Shown one piece after another: positions 35,674 to 44,932 of a DNA stretch of 64,000 bases. Position 1 is the stretch's first letter, and every line of letters begins with the position of its first letter. Under the pieces are notes generated by a model, which saw only the letters and a program-made list of their open reading frames with translations, was not told where the DNA came from and did no database searches. The stretch covers positions 436,495-500,494 of the forward strand of contig NZ_QLLN01000004.1 in NCBI RefSeq assembly GCF_003259375.1, written 5' to 3'. Origin of the DNA: Arenibacter echinorum. GTDB lineage: Bacteria > Bacteroidota > Bacteroidia > Flavobacteriales > Flavobacteriaceae. The position numbers were made by a program, and so were the translations under genes.

Positions 35674-36471
35674 ATGGGTCCCTTCTTTAAATTAGCACTT
35701 ACCCTTTTAGGCATTATTAGCAGCATTAGCAATTTTGCACAATCGGAGCAAATGGTTAGCGTAAAAGGAGGGACTTATATTCCACTTTACGGAGTAGACT
35801 CAACCGCGGTCACCGTAGATGAATTTACTATGGACGTATACCCCGTAACAAACAAGGAGTACTTAAAGTTTGTACAGGAATATCCTGAATGGAAAAAAAG
35901 CAAGGTCAAGAAATTGTTTGCAGATGGTAATTATTTAGTGAATTGGGAGGATGATGACTCCTATGGCAGCCAGTTGGCCGCCGATGCTGCGGTTACCAAC
36001 GTTTCTTGGTTTGCAGCCAAGAAATACTGTGAATGCCAAGGTAAAAGATTGCCAACCGTAGATGAATGGGAATATGCAGCCATGGCCGATCAAAATAATC
36101 CGGACGCCCGTACAAAGGAAACCTACAATCAACTTATATTGGACTGGTACGAAGCTCCTAAAACATTTAATAATTCCATAGGTTCCACCTTTAAAAATTA
36201 CTGGGGAATTTATGATCTGCATGGACTTGTTTGGGAATGGACCATGGATTTCAATTCGGTCCTTATTTCCGGTGAATCCAGAAAAGATGTGGATAAAGAC
36301 AGTAATCTTTTTTGTGGTAGTGCTGCTGTTGGAGCATCGGACTTAATGAACTATGCCGCCTTTATGCGCTATGCATTTAGAGGAAGCTTAAAAGCAAATT
36401 ACGCCATACGCAACTTAGGATTCCGATGTGTACAAACAACAGAATCGAATAATAAAAACCTAACTTATTAA
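35674..36471 (+). CDS. nirV: NirV-like formylglycine-generating-enzyme (SUMF1) family protein
   Basis: 265 aa with a cleavable signal (about residues 1-22) and the FGE-sulfatase fold: VSVKGGTYIPLYG, TMDVYPVTNKEYLKF, NVSWFAAKKYCECQGKRLP, the DEWEYAA segment and the closing RNLGFRC. Genes of this family called nirV often sit beside nirK, and their role in nitrite reduction is not established. It starts 23 bp after nirK. Whether it makes formylglycine is unknown, and the copper-binding Cys pair of true FGE is not obvious. The symbol rests on family and position. Confidence 0.8.
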   Translation: MGPFFKLALTLLGIISSISNFAQSEQMVSVKGGTYIPLYGVDSTAVTVDEFTMDVYPVTNKEYLKFVQEYPEWKKSKVKKLFADGNYLVNWEDDDSYGSQLAADAAVTNVSWFAAKKYCECQGKRLPTVDEWEYAAMADQNNPDARTKETYNQLILDWYEAPKTFNNSIGSTFKNYWGIYDLHGLVWEWTMDFNSVLISGESRKDVDKDSNLFCGSAAVGASDLMNYAAFMRYAFRGSLKANYAIRNLGFRCVQTTESNNKNLTY

Positions 36472-36475
36472 GGAT

Positions 36476-37180
36476 ATGAAAAAAATTCTCAATACCGGAT
36501 TGTTATGCCTTATGCTCATCAATCTGATAGCGTGTAACACCAAGAATTCCGACAAAACAACGGCGGAAAAATACCAATGTCCCATGCATTGCGAAGGTGG
36601 CAAGACCTACGATCAACCAGGTACTTGCAGTGTTTGCAAAATGGAACTTCAGCCACTGGCCCTAAACAACAAAAAAAAGGGGGAAATCTCGGAGCTATCC
36701 ATTTATAATCTTCCATCCAAATGGACCAATCAGAACAATGAGGAAATACAACTTAAAGCCTTGCAAGGGGATGTCTTGGTCATGGTCATGATCTATACCT
36801 CCTGTCAAACGGCCTGCCCCAGATTGGTCGCCGATATGCGTGGCATAGAAGAGCAGATCCCTGCCGATAAGAAAGACAATGTTACGCTTGTTTTCGTAAG
36901 CATCGACCCACAAACCGATACCCCCCAACGCCTTAAGGAATTCGCAAAGGAAAACCAAATGGATACTGAAAAATGGGTATTTCTAAGGGGCTCCGAAGAG
37001 GACACCAGGGAATTTTCAGCGGTATTGGCGGTAAGTTATAAAAAAATATCCCCTATGGATTTCTCGCATTCCAACATCATCAGCGTTTTTGATCAAGGAG
37101 GGGAATTGGCATATCAACAGGAAGGCTTGGGAATTAACAATGAAGAAACGGTCTCTAAGATTATAGAATTGGTGAATTAG
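36476..37180 (+). CDS. SCO1/SenC-family copper chaperone with N-terminal metal-binding domain
   Basis: 234 aa lipoprotein (lipobox Cys20). After the anchor is a short heavy-metal-binding domain (YQCPMHCEGG...CSVCKMEL, about 34-58) of the type seen in Cu efflux proteins. The thioredoxin-fold SCO domain then has the CxxxC copper site (Cys110, Cys114 in TSCQTACP) and the distal His198 (DFSHSN). SCO proteins deliver copper or reduce thiols in maturation of cuproenzymes. It begins 4 bp after the nirV-like gene, so delivery of Cu to NirK in the periplasm is a reasonable inference. Confidence 0.93.
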   Translation: MKKILNTGLLCLMLINLIACNTKNSDKTTAEKYQCPMHCEGGKTYDQPGTCSVCKMELQPLALNNKKKGEISELSIYNLPSKWTNQNNEEIQLKALQGDVLVMVMIYTSCQTACPRLVADMRGIEEQIPADKKDNVTLVFVSIDPQTDTPQRLKEFAKENQMDTEKWVFLRGSEEDTREFSAVLAVSYKKISPMDFSHSNIISVFDQGGELAYQQEGLGINNEETVSKIIELVN

Positions 37181-37210
37181 GACACATTCATTTTTTAAAT
37201 CCTTATCATC

Positions 37211-37243
37211 TTTTGTAAAAAGGATAATCAAGGTTTATATTTG
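37211..37243 (+). promoter_or_regulatory. mfd promoter, full Bacteroidota consensus
   Basis: TTTTG at 37211-37215 (-33 element) and TATATTTG at 37236-37243 (-7 element) are separated by 20 bp, a textbook Bacteroidota sigma-factor promoter. The predicted transcription start, about 6 bp later, leaves a 5' leader of about 25 nt before ATG 37274. It also rules out a TTG start at 37241 that lies inside the -7 box. Confidence 0.85.
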
Positions 37244-37273
37244 CATAAAAATTTACGGTTGACAAAATCTTCA

Positions 37274-40200
37274 ATGTTACAACTGTTCGCACAGTCTCCC
37301 CAACTGGGAAAACTGAGGGCTACTATTGCCAGTTTCCAAGAAAATGCCGCTGCGACATCCAGACCAAAAACGAATATAAAAGGCCTAACAGGGTCTGCCC
37401 TGTCCTTCGTTATTGCAGAAATCTTCCATAAATCCGAAGCTCCATTTTTGTTTATTTTGAACGATAAGGAGGAAGCCGCTTATTATCTGAACGACTTAGA
37501 GCAACTCATAGGAGATAATGATGTCCTATTTTATCCCGGTAGTTACAGAAGGCCCTACCAGATTGAGGAAACAGATAATGCCAACGTGCTTTTGCGTGCA
37601 GAAGTACTGAACCGTATCAACTCCAAGAAAAAACCCGCCATCATCGTTACCTATGCCGATGCACTTTTTGAGAAAGTGGTGACCAGAAAGGAACTGGAGA
37701 AAAATACCCTAAAAATTAAATTGGACGATACTCTTTCCCTCGATTTTTTAAATGAAGTGTTGTTCGAATACAAGTTTAAAAGGGTCGATTTTGTTACCGA
37801 ACCAGGTGAATTCTCGGTTCGCGGTGGCATAATGGACGTATTTTCTTTTTCTCACGATGAACCTTATAGAATTGAATTCTTTGGGGACGAGGTAGACAGT
37901 ATCAGAACCTTTGACGTTGAAACCCAATTGTCTACCCAAAAGGTGAATAAGATCACCATCATCCCCAACGTGGAAAACAAGTTCCTGGACGAAAACCGGG
38001 AAAGCTTTCTTAAGTACATATCGCCAAACACCCTGATTTTTAGTAAAAACCTGAGCTTGTTATACGCTAGGTTGGATTCATTTTTTGAGAAAGCAGAAGT
38101 GGCATTTACCAAACTGTCCAAAGAAATAAAGCATTCCAAACCCCAGGAATTGTTTACCAATTCCGTTTTATTAAAACAAGAGCTGGCCGGTTTTGGCCTA
38201 GTGGAGATCGATGGTAGCACTAAAGCTTCGGGTGATCCGGAAACCATCGTTTTTAATACAAAACCACAACCATCCTTCAATAAAAAATTCGATTTATTAA
38301 TCGAAAACCTCAACGATAATTACAAAAACGGGTTTACTAATTATCTCTTTTGCGCCACCGACCAACAGGCCAAACGATTTCACGATATTTTTGATGAGGT
38401 AGGAAAGGAAGTCCATTATAAGACCATTGTCCTCCCCCTTTATCAAGGTTTTTTGGACCACGATTTAAAGATTGCGTGTTATACGGACCATCAGATTTTT
38501 GAGCGCTACTTAAAATTCCATTTAAAAAATGGCTATGCCAAAAAACAGGCCATAACCTTAAAGGACCTGAACAAATTGGAAATTGGGGACTATGTTACCC
38601 ATATAGACCACGGAATTGGAAAATTTGGAGGCCTCCAAAAAATAGATGTAGAAGGCAAGAAACAGGAAGCCATAAAACTGATGTACGGCGAAAGGGACAT
38701 TCTTTATGTCAGCATACATTCCCTGCACAAAATTTCGAAGTTCAATGGGAAGGACGGTGCTCCCCCAAAAATATACAAACTTGGTTCCGGAGCATGGAAA
38801 AAAATCAAGGACAAGGCAAAATCGCGCGTTAAAAAAATTGCCTTCGACCTTATACAGCTCTATGCCAAGCGCAGATTGGAAAAAGGCTTTCAATATGGCC
38901 CTGACAGCTACTTACAGCTGGAATTGGAGGCTTCGTTTATTTACGAAGATACCCCGGATCAAAGCAAGTCTACTGAAGATATCAAAAAGGACATGGAAAG
39001 CGAAAGACCTATGGACCGACTCGTTTGTGGGGATGTAGGTTTTGGCAAAACGGAGGTGGCCATTAGAGCTGCATTTAAAGCTGTGGACAACGGCAAGCAG
39101 GTAGCCGTATTGGTTCCTACGACCATTTTGGCTTTTCAACACCACCGGACCTTTTCGGAGCGTTTGAAAGATATGCCGGTTACTGTAGATTACTTAAATC
39201 GGTTTAGGACGGCCAAGGAGAAAAAAGAGACCTTGGAAAACCTGGCTGCCGGCAAGGTAGATATCATCATTGGCACCCATCAGTTGGTAAACAAGAACGT
39301 AAAGTTCAAAGACCTAGGTTTGTTAGTAGTGGATGAGGAACAGAAATTTGGGGTATCGGTCAAGGACAAATTAAAAGCCATTAAAGAGAACGTAGATGTC
39401 CTTACGCTTACCGCAACACCAATCCCAAGAACGCTTCAATTCAGTTTAATGGCAGCTAGGGACCTATCGGTCATCAATACGGCACCGCCCAATAGATACC
39501 CTATAGAAAGCGAGGTAATCCGATTTAACGAAGAAACCATTCGCGATGCTATTTCCTACGAAATCCAACGGGGCGGACAAGTCTTCTTTATCCACAATAG
39601 AATTGAAAATATCAAAGAAGTTGCCGGAATGATCCAAAGGTTGGTGCCGGATGCCAGAATTGGTATCGGCCACGGACAAATGGAAGGTAAAAAATTGGAA
39701 ACCCTTATGCTGGCCTTTATGAACGGAGAGTTCGATGTACTGATTTCTACGACCATTGTGGAAAGCGGTCTGGATGTTACCAACGCCAACACCATTTTTA
39801 TTAACAATGCCAATAATTTTGGTCTTAGCGACCTGCATCAAATGAGGGGGCGTGTTGGGCGAAGCAATAAAAAGGCTTTCTGTTACTTTATTACCCCACC
39901 CTATGATGTAATGACCAACGATGCAAGGAAAAGAATTCAGGCCTTGGAGCAATTTACGGATCTGGGCAGCGGTTTCAATATTGCAATGAAAGATTTGGAA
40001 ATTAGGGGTGCCGGGGATTTGCTTGGAGGCGAACAAAGTGGTTTTATCAATGAAATTGGTTTTGATGCCTATCAAAAAATATTGGCCGAAGCCATAGACG
40101 AACTTAAGGAAAACGAATTCAAGGAACTGTATGAGGAAGTTGGCGGTAAACAAAAAATATTTGTCAAGGAAACTCAAATAGATTCCGATTTTGAATTGCT

Positions 40201-40657
40201 ATTCCCTGATGATTATATCAACAATATTACGGAACGCTTAAATCTCTATACCGAACTGAACCAGGTTTCAGATGAGGAAGGTTTACAAAAATTTGAGACG
40301 GAATTAATAGACAGATTTGGGGGACTACCAACCCAGGCCGAGGATTTATTGAATTCGGTCCGAATTAAATGGATCGCCAATAGTATAGGTCTGGAGAAAA
40401 TAGTGATGAAGAAGGGCAAAATGATCGGCTATTTTATAGCCGACCAGCAATCCGATTTTTACCAAAGCAGTTCCTTTACGGCCGTATTGCAATTTGTTCA
40501 AAGCCATCCCAACCTGGCAAAATTAAAGGAAAAGCAGACCCGCAATGGTTTGCGTTTATTGTTGGTCTTTGAACATATTAATTCTATAGATAAGGCCTAT
40601 AAATCAATGCAACCATTTAATTCAGTTATCCCTAAAACAGGAATAACAGTACCATAA
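37274..40657 (+). CDS. mfd: transcription-repair coupling factor
   Basis: 1127 aa. The ATP-dependent translocase removes stalled RNA polymerase at DNA lesions and recruits UvrA. The UvrB-like N-terminal domains are followed by the CarD-like RNA-polymerase-interaction domain (GDYVTHIDHGIGKFGGL, about 450). The helicase core has Walker A GDVGFGKTEVA and the box VVDEEQKFG. The TRCF C-terminal domain is at the end. ATG 37274 (MLQLFAQSPQL) is chosen because the in-frame TTG upstream overlaps the promoter -7 box. A thioredoxin-like gene starts 17 bp after its stop. Confidence 0.97.
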   Translation: MLQLFAQSPQLGKLRATIASFQENAAATSRPKTNIKGLTGSALSFVIAEIFHKSEAPFLFILNDKEEAAYYLNDLEQLIGDNDVLFYPGSYRRPYQIEETDNANVLLRAEVLNRINSKKKPAIIVTYADALFEKVVTRKELEKNTLKIKLDDTLSLDFLNEVLFEYKFKRVDFVTEPGEFSVRGGIMDVFSFSHDEPYRIEFFGDEVDSIRTFDVETQLSTQKVNKITIIPNVENKFLDENRESFLKYISPNTLIFSKNLSLLYARLDSFFEKAEVAFTKLSKEIKHSKPQELFTNSVLLKQELAGFGLVEIDGSTKASGDPETIVFNTKPQPSFNKKFDLLIENLNDNYKNGFTNYLFCATDQQAKRFHDIFDEVGKEVHYKTIVLPLYQGFLDHDLKIACYTDHQIFERYLKFHLKNGYAKKQAITLKDLNKLEIGDYVTHIDHGIGKFGGLQKIDVEGKKQEAIKLMYGERDILYVSIHSLHKISKFNGKDGAPPKIYKLGSGAWKKIKDKAKSRVKKIAFDLIQLYAKRRLEKGFQYGPDSYLQLELEASFIYEDTPDQSKSTEDIKKDMESERPMDRLVCGDVGFGKTEVAIRAAFKAVDNGKQVAVLVPTTILAFQHHRTFSERLKDMPVTVDYLNRFRTAKEKKETLENLAAGKVDIIIGTHQLVNKNVKFKDLGLLVVDEEQKFGVSVKDKLKAIKENVDVLTLTATPIPRTLQFSLMAARDLSVINTAPPNRYPIESEVIRFNEETIRDAISYEIQRGGQVFFIHNRIENIKEVAGMIQRLVPDARIGIGHGQMEGKKLETLMLAFMNGEFDVLISTTIVESGLDVTNANTIFINNANNFGLSDLHQMRGRVGRSNKKAFCYFITPPYDVMTNDARKRIQALEQFTDLGSGFNIAMKDLEIRGAGDLLGGEQSGFINEIGFDAYQKILAEAIDELKENEFKELYEEVGGKQKIFVKETQIDSDFELLFPDDYINNITERLNLYTELNQVSDEEGLQKFETELIDRFGGLPTQAEDLLNSVRIKWIANSIGLEKIVMKKGKMIGYFIADQQSDFYQSSSFTAVLQFVQSHPNLAKLKEKQTRNGLRLLLVFEHINSIDKAYKSMQPFNSVIPKTGITVP

Positions 40658-40674
40658 AAAAAGCCCCTATATAG

Positions 40675-42006
40675 ATGAATCCAAAAAACACATTTTTCGT
40701 ATTAATCCTATGTTTTACTCTATTTTCGGAAGCCCAACACAGCGTTTCGGGAAGTTTATCCCCGGCCGACGAATACAAATGGTTAATTGCCTACAAATTA
40801 AATCCTGACCATCAGAATTATATCGTCGACACGGCTGTTAAGAACGGGACTTTCTCCTTAGATATTCCGGCCAATGCCCAACCCGGCATGTATAGGCTGG
40901 TATATGCAGTGCCACAGGAGGAGTTCTATTTTGATTTTATCTATAACGGCAAGGAAGATATTGCACTCTCCTTTGATTCCCAAAAAGGCCTGTCTTTTAC
41001 ATCCTCCACCGAAAACCTGCTATATACCAGGTACTTTAATGAAATACATGGGTTGGAGAAACAAATTGCTCAATTTTATTCGGAACAAAAGAAGGACCGA
41101 AGCCTACTTTTAAACCTGAACAAGAAATTGGCCGCTGTGCAACAATCATTCGAAACCCAATCTCAGGGTTTGTTAAGCGGACATTTTATTTCGGCAAATA
41201 GGCCTTATATCCCTTCGGATTATGAAGATGTTGCAACCTATGTGAAACATAAAAGGGAACACTATTTTGATGCCTTGGACTTTAACGATCATGTACTACA
41301 GGGATCGGACTTTTTAAAGGACAAAGTGGTTAATTACGTATTTACGGCCCTGCCCCATCATCAAATTGCCTCTAAAGAAAAGGAGCCGGAAATAATAGAG
41401 AATGTTAAGGAACTTGCCCAATTACTGGATGATGTAAGCGCCACCAACAAGGTGCAGTTATTCAACAGTTTATGGACACAGGCGTCCAATGATAATTTAA
41501 ATAAAGTGGCCGATTTTATTTACGATTATTATCTAAAATCCCTGGCAACCGAAACCAATAAATCCGAATTAATAAAAAAGATCGAAATCCAAAATCGCCT
41601 TCGAATGGGAGCTGTAGCTCCTGAAATTACATGGAATGATGGCAGTAATACCAAAAAACTTAGTGGTCTTTCCGGAGCAAAAAATTATGTTATTGTTTTT
41701 TGGAGCAGTACCTGTTCGCACTGCCTACAGCAACTTCCTGAATTTCATAAGGCTTTAAAGGACATATCCAGCACAAAGGTCCTGGCCATTGGCCTAGAGG
41801 ATGATGATGTAACTTGGAAAAAGGAATCGGCTAAACTCCCGGACTTTATTCACGGCATTGCCTTGGGGAAATGGGAAAGTCCGTATGCGGATATTTATGA
41901 TATTCATCAAACCCCCACCTTTTATATTTTGGACAACGAAAAGCGCATAGTTGCCAGACCGGAGGATTACATAGGGGTCGTGAAATTTTTAAAAGAGGAG
42001 AAATAA
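40675..42006 (+). CDS. TlpA/redoxin-family thiol-disulfide protein with N-terminal beta domain
   Basis: 443 aa with a signal peptide (hydrophobic residues about 6-18, ending SEAQ). The N-terminal half (about 22-300) is a beta/alpha extension like the DUF4369-type domain found before Bacteroidota TlpA proteins. The C-terminal thioredoxin fold (about 310-443) has the redox motif WSSTCSHCLQ and the cis-Pro segment IHQTPTFYI. It should act in the periplasm, reducing or isomerising disulfides or delivering electrons for maturation. It follows mfd by 17 bp but the functional link is not obvious. Confidence 0.87.
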   Translation: MNPKNTFFVLILCFTLFSEAQHSVSGSLSPADEYKWLIAYKLNPDHQNYIVDTAVKNGTFSLDIPANAQPGMYRLVYAVPQEEFYFDFIYNGKEDIALSFDSQKGLSFTSSTENLLYTRYFNEIHGLEKQIAQFYSEQKKDRSLLLNLNKKLAAVQQSFETQSQGLLSGHFISANRPYIPSDYEDVATYVKHKREHYFDALDFNDHVLQGSDFLKDKVVNYVFTALPHHQIASKEKEPEIIENVKELAQLLDDVSATNKVQLFNSLWTQASNDNLNKVADFIYDYYLKSLATETNKSELIKKIEIQNRLRMGAVAPEITWNDGSNTKKLSGLSGAKNYVIVFWSSTCSHCLQQLPEFHKALKDISSTKVLAIGLEDDDVTWKKESAKLPDFIHGIALGKWESPYADIYDIHQTPTFYILDNEKRIVARPEDYIGVVKFLKEEK

Positions 42007-42150
42007 CACACTGCAATTGGAGTAATTGTGTTTTAAGATTACCCTATTTACCTATTAAGATATTGAAAAATTACTCCACTAAACACTTGGTAAATTTTCA
42101 CATTAACCAATTGCTACACTTATTAATTGGTCCATTGTTACTTTCCCACA

Positions 42151-42810
42151 TTACAAGGTTTTAAGGTCCTTAATAGTCTTAAAGGCCACATCTACCTGCT
42201 CATCGTTTACGATGATGGTAAATTCATTGGTTGTAGATATCACTTCGTATAGAACGATACCCTCCCATGCCAAACGTTGAAAAATAAAATAATAGATACC
42301 GGGTACGGAAACGTTTTCCGCCGGCAACTTTACGGTAATCGAGGAAAGGTTTTCGGCCTTTTGCGTACATTTCTCGTTCTTAAACAACTCTTCCACTGCC
42401 TCGTCCAATATATTGCTGACAACGATATTAAGTTCGTTGACCCCTCTTGACGAAGTATAGAAAACATCCTTATTCCTATTTACCTCATTCAACAAAACAG
42501 TCTGATTTTCCAAAATGGATTCGGATACCAAAAAGGTGAAATCGGTCAATGATGACCTTACCGTGATTTCTCCTATATTTTTTAAAACCTTAATAATTTT
42601 ATGGGTAGCACGGAACTCCAAATCATCGGAAAGTCGTTTTAAGGCCATTACAATAGCGCCGTTCCGAATATCCTTCCCCAACTCACTTTCTATTTCCGGT
42701 TTTACGATTCTAGAAAGCGACGTTAAGTTTATAATACCTTGAGCCAAAGCACTTTGCAAAAATGGTTTCTTTTTAATGTAGTCTTCCACGACCGATGAAA
42801 TAGTCTTCAT
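42151..42810 (-). CDS. conserved protein with C-terminal ACT-like domain
   Basis: 219 aa with no signal peptide. The N-terminal 70 residues look like a helical regulatory domain (a winged-helix-like repeat with SLSRIVKPEIESELG). The last part (about 160-219, PGIYYFIFQRLAWEGI ... STTNEFTIIVND) has the ACT-domain pattern. It lacks any kinase domain, although such proteins are often labelled aspartate kinase in flavobacterial annotations. A role as an amino-acid-sensing regulator is inference. It is followed by a 52-bp gap to yraN on the same strand. Confidence 0.6.
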   Translation of the reverse strand: MKTISSVVEDYIKKKPFLQSALAQGIINLTSLSRIVKPEIESELGKDIRNGAIVMALKRLSDDLEFRATHKIIKVLKNIGEITVRSSLTDFTFLVSESILENQTVLLNEVNRNKDVFYTSSRGVNELNIVVSNILDEAVEELFKNEKCTQKAENLSSITVKLPAENVSVPGIYYFIFQRLAWEGIVLYEVISTTNEFTIIVNDEQVDVAFKTIKDLKTL

Positions 42811-42861
42811 TTTCTTAAACTTTTGGTAAAAATAACAAATTGTTACAAATAAAACAAATAA

Positions 42862-43221
42862 TTAAAAGTGATAAAACGCATTTTCCAAATGTTCTATGCC
42901 AAAATTTGTCCCTTTTTTATGAATGGTAATGATATCGAACCTGGCCTCCACATCAAGATCCTTGCTTATAATATAATGATCGGCCGCCGAGACCAAGAGT
43001 TTTATTTTCTTTTCGGTAACCGTGTCGGCAATTGGTTGCATGTAGTCAGAGCTACGCGATTTTACTTCAACAATGGCCAAAATATCCCCTTTTCTTGCAA
43101 TTATATCGATCTCTGCTTTCAAATACCTATAATTCCTATGAACTACCTTATAGCCATTTTCAGTTAAATAGTCGACCGCCAATTGCTCTCCCTTTTTCCC
43201 AAATTCGTTATGCTTTGCCAT
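42862..43221 (-). CDS. YraN/UPF0102 family putative endonuclease
   Basis: 119 aa with the restriction-endonuclease-like core: FGKKGEQLAVDYLTENGY, then YLKAEIDIIARKGDILAIVEVKSR (catalytic E/D...EVK signature) and a closing helix. The length and motif order match UPF0102. The cellular role is unknown, although its fold suggests nuclease activity on branched or damaged DNA. The start is MAKHNEFGKKGE. It is upstream of the ACT-like gene on the same strand and divergent from the DUF1800 gene. Confidence 0.92.
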   Translation of the reverse strand: MAKHNEFGKKGEQLAVDYLTENGYKVVHRNYRYLKAEIDIIARKGDILAIVEVKSRSSDYMQPIADTVTEKKIKLLVSAADHYIISKDLDVEARFDIITIHKKGTNFGIEHLENAFYHF

Positions 43222-43412
43222 GCCTTTTCAATTCTATTTACCAAAAAACGTGCATTTTGTCGAAAAACCTAACATACTGTCGTCCAAATTTCTATAAACC
43301 ACGTAATTTGTTATGCATTATAGCGAATATTTTGTAAGAGCGATAATTTCTTATTAAAATCTGCGTTATGCAATGACCCCTTACTAGTAACCTATCAAAT
43401 GCGGAATAAATT

Positions 43413-44921
43413 ATGGAATTTTTCATAAACTGTAATACTTCTAGTTTGGCCCCCTATACCACCCCATTGGATGGTCAAAGGGCTCAACATCTATATAGAA
43501 GATTGGGTTTTAGCGCCTCCGTTCAGACGATTAATCAAGCTATTGGCCAAACCGCCGGCAATTTGGTTGATTCCCTTATTCTCGAAGCGCAAAATATGCC
43601 CCCCTTGGCTGCCCCACTCTGGGCAGACTGGAACAATAGCAATTATCCTGAAGACGATGACCTGCGTGGACAATTAATGAGGTCGCAACAAGAAGAATTC
43701 AAGTTGGCCTATACCAATTCCTTACTTGACAATAATCTTCGAGATCGTCTTAGTTTTTTTTGGAGCAATCATTTTGTAACAGAACTGGACGTATACAATT
43801 GTAATTCTTTCCTTTATCATTATATCAACTGTCTACAGCGCAATGCTATTGGCAATTTCAAAACCTTTGTCAGCGAAATCGGCCTTACCAGTGCCATGCT
43901 CTACTATTTGGACGGCGTGTACAACAATGGTAACAACCCCAATGAGAATTATGCCCGTGAACTTTATGAGCTTTTTACCTTAGGCGAAGGAAATGGATAT
44001 ACTGAACAGGATATCATTGAAACCGCCAAGGCCATTTCCGGTTATGTTGAAAGAGGGGAACTAGGCTGTGAACAGGTAGTGTTCGATGCTTCCAAATTCA
44101 ATACCGAAAGTAAAACAATTTTTGGGCGCACTGGAAATTGGGGATATGATGACGTTATCGATATTCTTTTTGAAGAAAGAGGTAACGAAATAGGCTATTT
44201 CATCTGTAAAAAATTATACGAATTTTTTGTACACCCGGATGCTACAGATGAAGCCAACAATGCAAAGACCATTATTGACGGCTTAACCGCAACCTTTATC
44301 AGCAGCGATTTTGATTTGGCACCAGTATTACGCCAACTCTTTAAAAGTCAACACTTTTTTGACGATGAAGCCATAGGTGTTATCATTAAAAGTCCGTTCG
44401 ATTTATACCTTAACATCACTAAAGAAACTGGCTTTGCATATAACGACACTACTATTGGAAGTGCCATAAATTATAGTGGAATGCTGGGGCAAGATCTTTT
44501 TGATCCTTTTGATGTTGCCGGATGGCAACGAAACAGGGACTGGATCAATACCAATTTCATGATTGGCCGTTGGCTTACCATGGAGACCATTGTAGATGGT
44601 TTTTACCAAGACAACCCTGAACAATTCAGGACATTTGCCATGGACGCCGTTGGACCCGCCAACAGCAATACAAGTAACCCAGAGATTGTTGTAAGGGCTA
44701 TCGTAGACAAAATTACGCCCAAGGGAATGTTTACCCAACAGGATTTTGACAATGCCATGTCGGCATTTAAAATAGAAGATGTACCGGAAGATTATTATGG
44801 CCCGGATTATATCCCCGGCGGACAATCGTTATGGATTTTAAGCGTAAGCCAAGAGGTTCCCTCCCAGGTTCATCTGCTTATAAGACACCTTACCAGACAA
44901 CCCGAATTTCAACTTAAATAA
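43413..44921 (+). CDS. DUF1800 family protein
   Basis: 502 aa with the family signatures HLYRRLGFSAS near residue 27, RLSFFWSNHFV about 113, NYARELYELFTLGEGNGYTEQDI about 175 and FDPFDVAGW about 370. DUF1800 proteins have no assigned activity and are often encoded next to DUF1501 proteins, exactly as here (11 bp gap). No signal peptide is visible at the chosen ATG, whereas many relatives have one. A role in envelope polymer or surface-structure synthesis is sometimes suggested for the pair, but is not established. Confidence 0.88.
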   Translation: MEFFINCNTSSLAPYTTPLDGQRAQHLYRRLGFSASVQTINQAIGQTAGNLVDSLILEAQNMPPLAAPLWADWNNSNYPEDDDLRGQLMRSQQEEFKLAYTNSLLDNNLRDRLSFFWSNHFVTELDVYNCNSFLYHYINCLQRNAIGNFKTFVSEIGLTSAMLYYLDGVYNNGNNPNENYARELYELFTLGEGNGYTEQDIIETAKAISGYVERGELGCEQVVFDASKFNTESKTIFGRTGNWGYDDVIDILFEERGNEIGYFICKKLYEFFVHPDATDEANNAKTIIDGLTATFISSDFDLAPVLRQLFKSQHFFDDEAIGVIIKSPFDLYLNITKETGFAYNDTTIGSAINYSGMLGQDLFDPFDVAGWQRNRDWINTNFMIGRWLTMETIVDGFYQDNPEQFRTFAMDAVGPANSNTSNPEIVVRAIVDKITPKGMFTQQDFDNAMSAFKIEDVPEDYYGPDYIPGGQSLWILSVSQEVPSQVHLLIRHLTRQPEFQLK

Positions 44922-44932
44922 AACCGACCATT

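Noticed and set aside
39464-40177. 237-codon open frame antisense to mfd
   Set aside because: It lies wholly within a clearly conserved helicase region and has no recognisable protein features. It is a shadow of the real gene.
42007-42150. AT-rich gap after the TlpA-like gene with AACACA/TGTGTT and GGAGTAAT/ATTACTCC dyads
   Set aside because: Short, imperfectly placed arms in low-complexity sequence; too weak to call a terminator or repeat.
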